DNA from: Nemertoderma westbladi
Lineage: Eukaryota; Xenacoelomorpha; Nemertodermatida; Nemertodermatidae
Direction of reading: 5' to 3'
NCBI GenBank assembly: GCA_032718475.1
Contig: JAUCBJ010000580.1
Location: forward strand, 19,040 to 83,039
Length of the DNA stretch: 64,000 nt
Position numbers and translations under genes: made by a program. The notes under the pieces were generated by a model. The model made no database searches and was not told the origin of the DNA. It worked only from the letters and a program-made list of their open reading frames with translations. This document shows, in pieces, positions 54,946 through 64,000 of this stretch. Each line of letters starts with the position of its first letter. Position 1 is the stretch's first letter.

Positions 54946-57900
54946 GACCCCGGCTCTCTCGATCGCTGCTCCGACTATCTGGAACTCCCTCCCCAGGGGT
55001 GTACGCCACGCTGGACCCCTGCTCTCTCGATCGCTGTTCCGACTATCTGGAACTCCCTCCCCAGGGGTGTACGCCACGCTGGACCCCTGCTCTCTCGATC
55101 GCTGTTCCGACTATCTGGAACTCCCTCCCCAGGGGTGTACGCCACGCTGGACCTCTGCTTTCTCGATCACTGCTCCGACTATCTGGAACTCCCTCCCCAG
55201 GGGTGTATGCCACGCTGGACCCCTGCTCTCTCGATCGCTGTTCCGACTATCTGGAACTCCCTCCCCATAGATGTACGCCATGCTGGACCCCGGCTCTCTC
55301 GATCGCTGCTCCGACTATCTGGAACTCCCTCCCCAGGGGTGTACACCATGCTGGACCCCTGCTCTCTCGATCGCTGCTCCGACTATCTGAAACTCCCTCC
55401 CCAGAGGTGTACGCCACGCTGGACCCCTGCCGATCGCTGTTCCAACTATCTGGAACTCCCTCCCCAGAGATGTACACCATGCTGGACCCCTGCTCTCTCG
55501 ATCGCTGCTCCGACTATCTGAAACTCCCTCCCCAGAGGTGTACGCCATGCTGGACCCCTGCCGATCGCTGTTCCAACTATCTGGAACTCCCTCCGCAGAG
55601 ATGTACGCCACGCTGGACCCCTGCTCTCTCGATCGCTGTTCCGACTATCTGGAACTCCCCACCAGAGGTGTACGCCATGCTGGACCCCTGCCGATCGCTG
55701 TTCCAACTATCTGGAACTCCCTCCGCAGAGATGTATGCCACGCTGGACCCCTGCTCTCTCGATCGCTGTTCCGACTATCTGGAACTCCCTCCCCAGAGGT
55801 GTATGCCACGCTGGACCCCTGCCGATCGCTGTTCCAACTATCTGGAACTCCCTCCCCAGAGATGTACACCACGCTGGACCCCTGCTCTCTCGATCGCTGC
55901 TCCGACTATCTGGAACTTCCTCCCCAGAGGTGTACGCCACGCTGGACCCCTGCCGATCGCTGTTCCAACTATCTGGAACTCCCTCCCCAGAGATGTACAC
56001 CACGCTGGACCCCTGCTCTCTCGATCGCTGTTCTGACTATCTGGAACTCCCTCCCCAGAGGTGTACACCACGCTGGACCCCTGCCTTCTTATCTGGAACT
56101 CCCTTCCCAGAGGTGTACGCCACGCTGGACCCCTGCTCTCTCGATCACTGTTCCAACTATCTGGAACTCCCTCTCCAGAGGTGCACGCCACGCTGGACCC
56201 CTGCTCTCTCGATCGCTGCTCCGACTATCTGGAACTCCCTCCCCAGAGGTGTACGTCATGCTTGACCCCGGCTCTCTCCATCGCAGCTCTGACTATCTGG
56301 AACTCCCTCCCCAGAGGTGTACGCCACGCTGGACCCCTGCTCTCTCGATCGCTGCTCCGACTATCTGGAACTCCCTCCCCATAGGTGTATGCCATGCTGG
56401 ACCCCTGCTCTCTCGATCGCTGCTCCAACTATCTGGAACTTCCTCCCCAGAGGTGTACGCCACGCTGGACCCCTGCTTTCTCGATCACTGTTCCGAATAT
56501 ATGGAACTCCCTCCCCAGAGGTGTACGCCACGCTGGAACACAGCTCTCTCCATCGCTGCTCCAACTATCTGGAACTCCCTCCCCAGAGATGTGCGCCATG
56601 CTGGACCTCTGCTTTCTCGATCACTGTTCCAAATATATGGAACTCCCTCCCCAGAGGTGTACGCCATGCTGGACCCCTGCTCTCTCCATCGCTTGCTCCG
56701 ACTATCTGGAACTCCCTCCCCAGAGATGTATGCCATGCTGGACCTCTGCTTTCTCGATCACTGTTCCGAATATATGGAACTCCCTCCCCGTAGATGTGCA
56801 CCATGCTGGACCTCTGCTTTCTCGATCACTGTTCCGACTATATGTAACTCCCTCCCCAGAGGTGTACGCCAGGCTGGACCCCTGCTCTCTCGATCGCTGC
56901 TCCAACTATCTGGAACTTCCTCCCAAGAGGTGTACGCCATGCTGGACCCCTGCTTTCTCCATCGCTCGCTCCAACTATCTGGAACTCCCTCCCCAGGGGT
57001 GTACGCCATGCTGGACCTCTGCTTTCTCGATCACTGCTCCAACTATCTGGAACTCCCTCCCCAGAGGTGTACGCCACGCTGGACCCCTGCCGATCGCTGT
57101 TCCAACTATCTGGAACTCCCTCCCCAGAGATGTACACCATGCTGGACCCCTGCTCTCTCGATCGCTGCTCCGACTATCTGAAACTCCCTCCCCAGAGGTG
57201 TACGCCATGCTGGACCCCTGCCGATCGCTGTTCCAACTATCTGGAACTCCCTCCGCAGAGATGTACGCCACGCTGGACCCCTGCTCTCTCGATCGCTGTT
57301 CCGACTATCTGGAACTCCCCACCAGAGGTGTACGCCATGCTGGACCCCTGCCGATCGCTGTTCCAACTATCTGGAACTCCCTCCGCAGAGATGTACGCCA
57401 CGCTGGACCCCTGCTCTATCGATCGCTGTTCCGACTATCTGGAACTCCCTCCCCAGAGGTGTATGCCACGCTGGACCCCTGCCGATCGCTGTTCCAACTA
57501 TCTGGAACTCCCTCCCCAGAGATGTACACCACGCTGGACCCCTGCTCTCTCGATCGCTGCTCCGACTATCTGGAACTTCCTCCCCAGAGGTGTACGCCAC
57601 GCTGGACCCCTGCCGATCGCTGTTCCAACTATCTGGAACTCCCTCCCCAGAGATGTACACCACGCTGGACCCCTGCTCTCTCGATCGCTGTTCTGACTAT
57701 CTGGAACTCCCTCCCCAGAGGTGTACACCACGCTGGACCCCTGCCTTCTTATCTGGAACTCCCTTCCCAGAGGTGTACGCCACGCTGGACCCCTGCTCTC
57801 TCGATCACTGTTCCAACTATCTGGAACTCCCTCTCCAGAGGTGCACGCCACGCTGGACCCCTGCTCTCTCGATCGCTGCTCCGACTATCTGGAACTCCCT

Positions 57901-60545
57901 CCCCAGAGGTGTACGTCATGCTTGACCCCGGCTCTCTCCATCGCAGCTCTGACTATCTGGAACTCCCTCCCCAGAGGTGTACGCCACGCTGGACCCCTGC
58001 TCTCTCGATCGCTGCTCCGACTATCTGGAACTCCCTCCCCATAGGTGTATGCCATGCTGGACCCCTGCTCTCTCGATCGCTGCTCCAACTATCTGGAACT
58101 TCCTCCCCAGAGGTGTACGCCACGCTGGACCCCTGCTTTCTCGATCACTGTTCCGAATATATGGAACTCCCTCCCCAGAGGTGTACGCCACGCTGGAACA
58201 CTGCTCTCTCCATCGCTGCTCCAACTATCTGGAACTCCCTCCCCAGAGATGTGCGCCATGCTGGACCTCTGCTTTCTCGATCACTGTTCCAAATATATGG
58301 AACTCCCTCCCCAGAGGTGTACGCCATGCTGGACCCCTGCTCTCTCCATCGCTTGCTCCGACTATCTGGAACTCCCTCCCCAGAGATGTATGCCATGCTG
58401 GACCTCTGCTTTCTCGATCACTGTTCCGAATATATGGAACTCCCTCCCCGTAGATGTGCACCATGCTGGACCTCTGCTTTCTCGATCACTGTTCCGACTA
58501 TATGTAACTCCCTCCCCAGAGGTGTACGCCAGGCTGGACCCCTGCTCTCTCGATCGCTGCTCCAACTATCTGGAACTTCCTCCCAAGAGGTGTACGCCAT
58601 GCTGGACCCCTGCTTTCTCCATCGCTCGCTCCAACTATCTGGAACTCCCTCCCCAGGGGTGTACGCCACGCTGGACCTCTGCTTTCTCGATCACTGCTCC
58701 AACTATCTGGAACTCCCTCCCCAGAGGTGTACGCCACGCTGGACCCCTGCTCTCTCCATCGCTGCTCCAACTATCTGGAACTCCCTCCCCAGAGATGTGC
58801 GCCATGCTGGACCTCTGCTTTCTCGATCACTGCTCCAACTATCTGGAACTCCCTCCCCAGGGGTGTACGCCACGCTGGACCTCTGCTTTCTCGATCACTG
58901 CTCCAACTATCTGGAACTCCCTCCCCAGAGGTGTACGCCACACTGGACCCCTGCTCTCTCCATCGCTGCTCCAACTATCTGGAACTCCCTCCCCAGAGAT
59001 GTGCGCCATGCTGGACCTCTGCTTTCTCGATCACTGTTCCGAATATATGGAACTCCCTCCCCAGAGGTGTACGCCACGCTGGACCCCTGCTCTCTCCATC
59101 GCTGCTCCAACTATCTGGAACTCCCTCCCCAGAGATGTATGCCATGCTGGACCTCTGCTTTCTCGATCACTGTTCCGAATATATGGAACTCCCTCCCCGT
59201 AGATGTGCACCATGCTGGACCTCTGCTTTCTCGATCACTGTTCCGACTATATGTAACTCCCTCCCCAGAGGTGTACGCCAGGCTGGACCCCTGCTCTCTC
59301 GATCGCTGCTCCAACTATCTGGAACTTCCTCCCAAGAGGTGTACGCCATGCTGGACTCCTGCTTTCTCCATCGCTCGCTCCAACTATCTGGAACTCCCTC
59401 CCCAGGGGTGTACGCCACGCTGGACCTCTGCTTTCTCGATCACTGCTCCAACTATCTGGAACTCCCTCCCCAGAGGTGTACGCCACGCTGGACCCCTGCT
59501 CTCTCCATCGCTGCTCCAACTATCTGGAACTCCCTCCCCAGGGGTGTACGCCACACTGGACCTCTGCTTTCTCGATCACTGCTCCAACTATCTGGAACTC
59601 CCTCCCCAGAGGTGTACGCCACGCTGGACCCCTGCTCTCTCCATCGCTGCTCCAACTATCTGGAACTCCCTCCCCAGAGATGTGCGCCATGCTGGACCTC
59701 TGCTTTCTCGATCACTGTTCCGAATATATGGAACTCCCTCCCAGAGGTGTACGCCATGCTGGACCTCTGCTTTCTCGATCACTGTTCCGAATATATGGAA
59801 CTCCCTCCCCAGAGGTGTACGCCATGCTGGACCCCTGCCGATCGCTGCTCCGACTATCTGGAACTCCCTCCCCAGAGGTGTACGCCACGCTGGACCCCTG
59901 CTTTCTCGATCACTGTTCCGAATATATGGAACTCCCTCCCCAGAGGTGTACGCCATGCTGGACCCCTGCTCTCTCCATCGCTTGCTCCGACTATCTGGAA
60001 CTCCCTCCCCAGAGATGTATGCCATGCTGGACCTCTGCTTTCTCGATCACTGTTCCGAATATATGGAACTCCCTCCCCGTAGATGTGCACCATGCTGGAC
60101 CTCTGCTTTCTCGATCACTGTTCCGACTATATGTAACTCCCTCCCCAGAGGTGTACGCCAGGCTGGACCCCTGCTCTCTCGATCGCTGCTCCAACTATCT
60201 GGAACTTCCTCCCCAGAGGTGTACGTCATGCTTGACCCCGGCTCTCTCCATCACAGCTCTGACTATCTGGAACTCCCTCCCCAGAGGTGTACGCCACGCT
60301 GGACCCCTGCTCTCTCGATCGCTGCTCCGACTATCTGGAACTCCCTCCCCAGAGGTGTACACCACGCTGGACCTCTGCTTTCTCGATCGCTGCTCCAACT
60401 ATCTGGAACTTCCTCCCCAGAGGTGTACGCCATGCTGGACCCCTGCTTTCTCCATCGCTTGCTCCAACTATCTGGAACTCCCTCCCCAGAGGTGTACGCC
60501 ACGCTAGACCCCTGCTCTCCCCATCGCTGTTCCGACTATATGGAT
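54880..60545 (+). repeat. 68-bp satellite derived from LINE ORF2, about 83 copies, with 1,660-bp higher-order repeat
   Basis: Unit ctctctcgatcgctgttccg, then actatctggaactccctccc, then a 'caggggtgtacgccacgctg' block and gacccctg. The first unit is continuous with LINE codons for RALSIAVPTIWNSLPIDVRH. Short forms of ~60 bp lack ctctctcg. Since 68 is not a multiple of three, frames rotate, yet units lack stops in most frames, giving a 1,394-codon open frame; I regard this as an artefact. Identical blocks recur 1,660 bp apart (about 55,400-57,060 versus 57,060-58,720). Confidence 0.93.
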
Positions 60546-61020
60546 CTCCCCCACAGGAATCTTTGCTAATTTTATTATAATACTGTTTTTATTTCATCTC
60601 GCACTTTTTGTAATCTCATTGTTTTTTCGACGTGATGTTTTTAGTGAATGTGTTTTTTAGATTGTTTTTATTCAAATTGTTGATAAATTTTATTTTGAAG
60701 TGTATTTTGTTGAAAGTAAGCGAGCTTAGAATACAGGTACCACTAACTCAATCGATGTGTTGTTATTCTGTTATGTTCCAACTTTAAATGTTAATAACTC
60801 AGCCAAATCTTAATGAAATCTATCCAAACTTGGTACACATATAGTCTGGCAATTTCTGGCAGTAAATCTGGCCGTTTAGAAATTTTTTTCTGGCAGTTGA
60901 AATTGCGTGTGGCCTACGAGAAGGTAAGATAAATTAAGTTGATTAGGGTAAAAACAGCATTTTCTACATGACTTTTAATGGAAATTAATTATTTTATAGT
61001 ATAAGATATAAATAATTATA
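60546..61020. other. AT-rich spacer after the 68-bp array
   Basis: No coding signal. The first ~120 bp may be the 3' UTR of LINE family 2, but no tail repeat or target duplication was found. Confidence 0.4.
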
Positions 61021-61024
61021 CTTA

Positions 61025-61650
61025 AAAATCCGCCGCGGAGGATGCCTCTGTATAGATGACAAGTTCGTCTACAATAATGGCCAGGAAGTAGTTATAACTC
61101 ACTCTTATAAATATTTAGGTGTCACTTTTCCAACCCACACTTACCCTTACATAGCATATAACTGAAACCACTTGCAAAGGGCTACTAAAGGCTGCTCATT
61201 GTATCAAAAAACCACAGATGCTGTCCTTAACAACCGCAATGGCTTTATTTCGTCTAAAGGTACAGCCAATTATAACATACGGTCTGCGAGAGACCACAAC
61301 CTTCACTCCTTAGATAAAATCAAATCAAGCTTCCTAAAGAAGGTCATTGGAGTCCACAAATGCACTCGAAACAGACTGATTCTAGCTATTTGCGAGGAGA
61401 AGATCTTAATTCGAGACATTGCCGGACAACTCAACCTCACTGCCACGCCGGAATTTCAGAAATACAATGAAGTAGTACATTCTAAAGAACGGGAAATACC
61501 AGCAGCTTTTGGGAACTCTATTGCATTTACGGACAGGAAATGGACTGAACCAATCCAGCGAAACAGACACGTCTTCATTAGGTTCTCAGTGCATGGCTAA
61601 CATCATAAGATTTGTACATCATCTACCTTCCACGCTGACCGGCTGCCTGT
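61025..61650 (+). pseudogene. LINE family 3, RT C-terminal fragment
   Basis: The frame at 61,025-61,600 reads CLCIDDKFVYNNGQEVVITH and SYKYLGVTF, the conserved palm/thumb region in LINE RTs. It then has a TGA at 61,163, and continues with NIRSARDHNLHSLDKIKSSF and LKKVIGVHKCTRNRLILAIC, characteristic of ORF2 C-termini. TAA at 61,598; similarity may continue about 15 codons further (HHKICTSSTFH). Different from LINE families 1 and 2. Likely a decayed, internally deleted copy. Confidence 0.7.
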
Positions 61651-64000
61651 CTCACCCCCTACTGGAGAGAGAGCAGTCAACAATTATTTGAGTCCCTTTC
61701 CTGATGACCTTTCTGGCCCAAACCCTGGGTCACCAGGGAGGCCAGATGGTGATGGGGAGAGGGATTCTGGAGTTGGAGGCTACTCTCATGTTCCACCCCG
61801 ACCAACAAAGCCATTGGTGAATCTGAGGCAAGTCACTAGACTAGCCTCAGTAAACACCCTAACACTCGGGTCCCCAATGCGACAAGGTGAGCTGACTGCC
61901 TTGGCAGATAAGCTTTCTCTTAGCGCAGTGGGTGTTCAAGAGCACCGAATGCAGACTGGACAGACTGATGAGGTTCTGATTAAGGACATGGGGGGCGGTT
62001 GGCGACTCGCCCTCGCGTCAGCAGATGATAGTGGCAATGGTGGAATTGGTCTATTGATGAATCCAACTGCACATGCAGCATTGGACAAAATAGACCAAAT
62101 CTCTAACCGCATCATCCGTTGCCACTTCTCATGTTCTGGAAGACTGGCTAAGAAGTTTCCTAAGGTGGTTCTGATTGTGTGCTACTCTCCAACTAGTGTT
62201 GCCCCTGTAGAGGAGGTGGAAAATTTCTACCACAATCTACAAGCAGCTACTGATGGAGTGGATCAGCATGCATTCTTAACATTACTGGGAGACTTTAATG
62301 CAAGTCTGCATCAATCACCTACATCGCCCTGGGTCTATAGCAATAGTGTTAACCGAAATTCTGTCCATCTTCAGGATTTTATCTCTGGAAATGGATTGTT
62401 TTCGGCTGGAATCCAGTTCAAGAAGCGAACTGGAAAGCTATGGACTCATAGTGGACCCAGTGGTCACAAGTCCCAGATAGACCATATTCTGTTTCGTAGG
62501 AAATACAGGAGCTCTATACAATACTGTAATGCATTTACACTTCGACCCTTCTCCAGTGATCACCGCCTTATTGTGGCCAAGGTAAGACTTAGTCTGCGTG
62601 CTAGCAGAACAACGAAATCTGCCTTGCCGCGGCATGACTGGTCCTCTCTGTTGCAACAGCCAAGTGTGAGATCCAGCTTCACACTACAGCTGAGCAACAG
62701 GTATGAGGCTCTTGCCTCTGAGGCGGCAGATCACTGTGAGGGCTATACTGCCTTTACAGAAGCAGTTAAGTTAGCAGCTGCAGAAACAGTTCCTGTATAC
62801 CCTCGAAACAGGAAAAGGGCCCCCTGGACTGACAACAAAATTCAAAAGTGCCGAAATGACCTTCATAAGGCGCAGAAAGAGTCCCGACTCAAACAGACTA
62901 CAGCGGCCAAGAATGCAGTTAAGGTTGCATCTAGGTCCCTGAACAGGCAGTACTCTGTTAATCTACAGGAGCTAATAAACCAACAGGTTGATGCCATCAA
63001 TGATGCTGACGACAGCAGGCAATCATCCCAGGCATGGAAATCGATCAATCTGCTTACTGGGCGGAAAAGCCAACCAACCACCAAGGTTAAGGCTGAATCA
63101 CCAGCCGATCGCCTCAATGGTTGGAAAGCCCACTTTGAAAAGCTCCTCAATAATGACAGGGTATTGCCTGATAACTTTATAGAAGTAAAGGTGTCTGAGT
63201 CTGTACTCCCAGATATTCCCATTGGCGATATCTCCTTTGCAGAAGTGAAGGCTGCTGCAAAGAGCATTAAGACCAATCGTGCCAGTGGAGTAGATGGTGT
63301 TCCCCCTGAGGTCTTTAAAATACCTGAGTGTTTAAAGCTCATCTATCCCATCATAGTAGACATGTACCGTACAACAAGAGTCCCACAAGAAATGAAAACA
63401 AATAAGTTGGTGCCAGTTCCCAAGAAGGGCAACCTAACACTCTATGGTTCTTTTCGGGGAATCTCATTGATCTCGATTGCTGCAAAGCTATACAATAGGA
63501 TTCTATTAAATCGCATCAGGGATCCCATTGAGAGACTGCTCCGTGGAAATCAGAATGGGTTCCGTAAAGGTCGTGGGACCATGGAGCCCATTTTGGCACT
63601 TAGAAGGATAATTGAAGAATTATCAAAAAAGAAAGACAGGCATCTGGCTGTTATCTTTGTTGACTTCTTCAAGGCCTTTGATTCAGTCTCTCGCTCACGT
63701 ATGTTCAGCATACTTTCATTATATGGGATTCCTGATGAAATTATTGCAGCAATCAGATCAGTATACGATGGTTCGACAACATTTGTGTCTACTGTTGACG
63801 GTGACACAGAACCATTTGAAGTGTTATGGGGCGTCCTCCAAGGAGACACACTTGCACCATTCTTGTTCATTATTGTGGTTGACTATGTTCTACGCATGTC
63901 CTTAGATCATCATAATGATGATGGGGTGATGATAACTCCACCTACTGGCTCCAGAAGTCGAGGAAATCCTGCCAAGTACCTAACTGATCTAGACTTTGCT
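61640..64000 (+). mobile_element. LINE family 1, copy 4, 5' half, continues beyond the window
   Basis: Carries the parts missing from copies 1-3: the upstream linker, the APE endonuclease and the N-terminal RT. The left border is uncertain (about 61,640) because the reading frame is open straight through from the preceding LINE fragment. The overlap with copy 1 (63,335-64,000 versus 385-1,100) is nearly identical except for the 149-bp deletion in copy 1. Confidence 0.9.
61877..64000 (+). CDS. LINE family 1 ORF2: APE endonuclease-reverse transcriptase, partial (no stop in window)
   Basis: A single frame is open from 61,601 to the last base, about 800 codons; the first in-frame ATG is 61,877, but the coding-like sequence upstream (PPTGERAVNNYLSPFPDDLS, then LRQVTRLASVNTLTL) suggests the true start is earlier or lost. 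APE endonuclease: VQEHRM (Glu), VLIVCYSPTS, LLGDFNAS (near 62,290), SQIDHILF, SSDHRLIVAKV (near 62,555). RT: ASGVDGVPPEVFK (63,280), PVPKKGN, FRGISLISIAAKLYNRIL, NGFRKGRGT, motif A VIFVDFFKAFDSV (63,655), motif B QGDTLAPF (63,840). The window ends at LDFA, just before the catalytic DD. No inactivating mutation seen, so it may be a functional copy. Confidence 0.9.
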   Translation, partial: MRQGELTALADKLSLSAVGVQEHRMQTGQTDEVLIKDMGGGWRLALASADDSGNGGIGLLMNPTAHAALDKIDQISNRIIRCHFSCSGRLAKKFPKVVLIVCYSPTSVAPVEEVENFYHNLQAATDGVDQHAFLTLLGDFNASLHQSPTSPWVYSNSVNRNSVHLQDFISGNGLFSAGIQFKKRTGKLWTHSGPSGHKSQIDHILFRRKYRSSIQYCNAFTLRPFSSDHRLIVAKVRLSLRASRTTKSALPRHDWSSLLQQPSVRSSFTLQLSNRYEALASEAADHCEGYTAFTEAVKLAAAETVPVYPRNRKRAPWTDNKIQKCRNDLHKAQKESRLKQTTAAKNAVKVASRSLNRQYSVNLQELINQQVDAINDADDSRQSSQAWKSINLLTGRKSQPTTKVKAESPADRLNGWKAHFEKLLNNDRVLPDNFIEVKVSESVLPDIPIGDISFAEVKAAAKSIKTNRASGVDGVPPEVFKIPECLKLIYPIIVDMYRTTRVPQEMKTNKLVPVPKKGNLTLYGSFRGISLISIAAKLYNRILLNRIRDPIERLLRGNQNGFRKGRGTMEPILALRRIIEELSKKKDRHLAVIFVDFFKAFDSVSRSRMFSILSLYGIPDEIIAAIRSVYDGSTTFVSTVDGDTEPFEVLWGVLQGDTLAPFLFIIVVDYVLRMSLDHHNDDGVMITPPTGSRSRGNPAKYLTDLDFA

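Noticed and set aside
56385-60569. 1,394-codon open frame across the 68-bp array
   Set aside because: The unit is free of stops in most frames and the frame rotates from unit to unit; there is no conserved domain beyond the LINE-derived motif. A period artefact, not a gene.

Overview
Animal genomic DNA built almost entirely of mobile elements and tandem repeats. No host protein-coding gene, rRNA gene, true tRNA gene or CRISPR array could be supported. BEL/Pao elements (known only from metazoans), several LINE families, tRNA-derived SINEs, poly(A)-tailed insertions and AT-rich spacers point to a metazoan, probably an aquatic invertebrate. The species cannot be fixed from the sequence.

Layout. 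0-15.6 kb: AT-rich spacer with two truncated copies of one LINE family (385-1725 and 7218-7677, the second with a clear target-site duplication), a 0.7-kb dispersed repeat present twice, tRNA-derived SINEs, a 475-bp element with perfect 71-bp inverted ends, and 143-, 63- and 69-bp tandem arrays. 15.7-19.6 kb: a 12-bp minisatellite carrying a 1,037-bp higher-order duplication. 21.4-26.0 kb: a 14-bp satellite enclosing a 5'-truncated Ty3/gypsy element (one 291-bp LTR). 26.0-38.1 kb: a 5'-truncated BEL/Pao element (BEL-A) whose 3' LTR is split by a 5.3-kb insertion. That insertion has 330-bp terminal inverted repeats and an 8-bp target duplication, and contains a minisatellite plus the LTR and gag region of a second BEL element (BEL-B). 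38.1-53.6 kb: a 16-bp satellite interrupted by poly(A)-tailed retroelements. The main one (45,041-50,664) is a 5.6-kb non-LTR-like element coding for a Cys-rich motif, a long Pro/Gln/Ser heptad repeat, reverse transcriptase and a probable restriction-like endonuclease; a third truncated copy of the first LINE family is nested in it. 54.4-60.5 kb: the 3' end of another LINE, whose coding sequence has been amplified into a 68-bp satellite. 61.0-64.0 kb: a decayed LINE piece, then a fourth copy of the first LINE family, with an uninterrupted APE-RT reading frame running off the window end.

How the parts relate. Two themes recur. First, the 16-bp satellite looks like a preferred target: at least three different poly(A) elements lie in it, in one orientation, each with its A-tail joined to the same satellite step (CTACAGTAA). 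Second, satellites appear to be born inside transposable elements: the 68-bp array from LINE ORF2, the GTCCCAAATAGG array from subterminal motifs of the inverted-repeat element, the 69-bp array at a SINE-tail motif, the 12-bp array inside a dispersed CTGT-rich repeat, and the 21-bp heptad array in the open reading frame of the 5.6-kb element. Higher-order duplications of 1,037 bp, 1,660 bp and about 2.3-2.6 kb show repeated unequal exchange or, less interestingly, assembly duplication.
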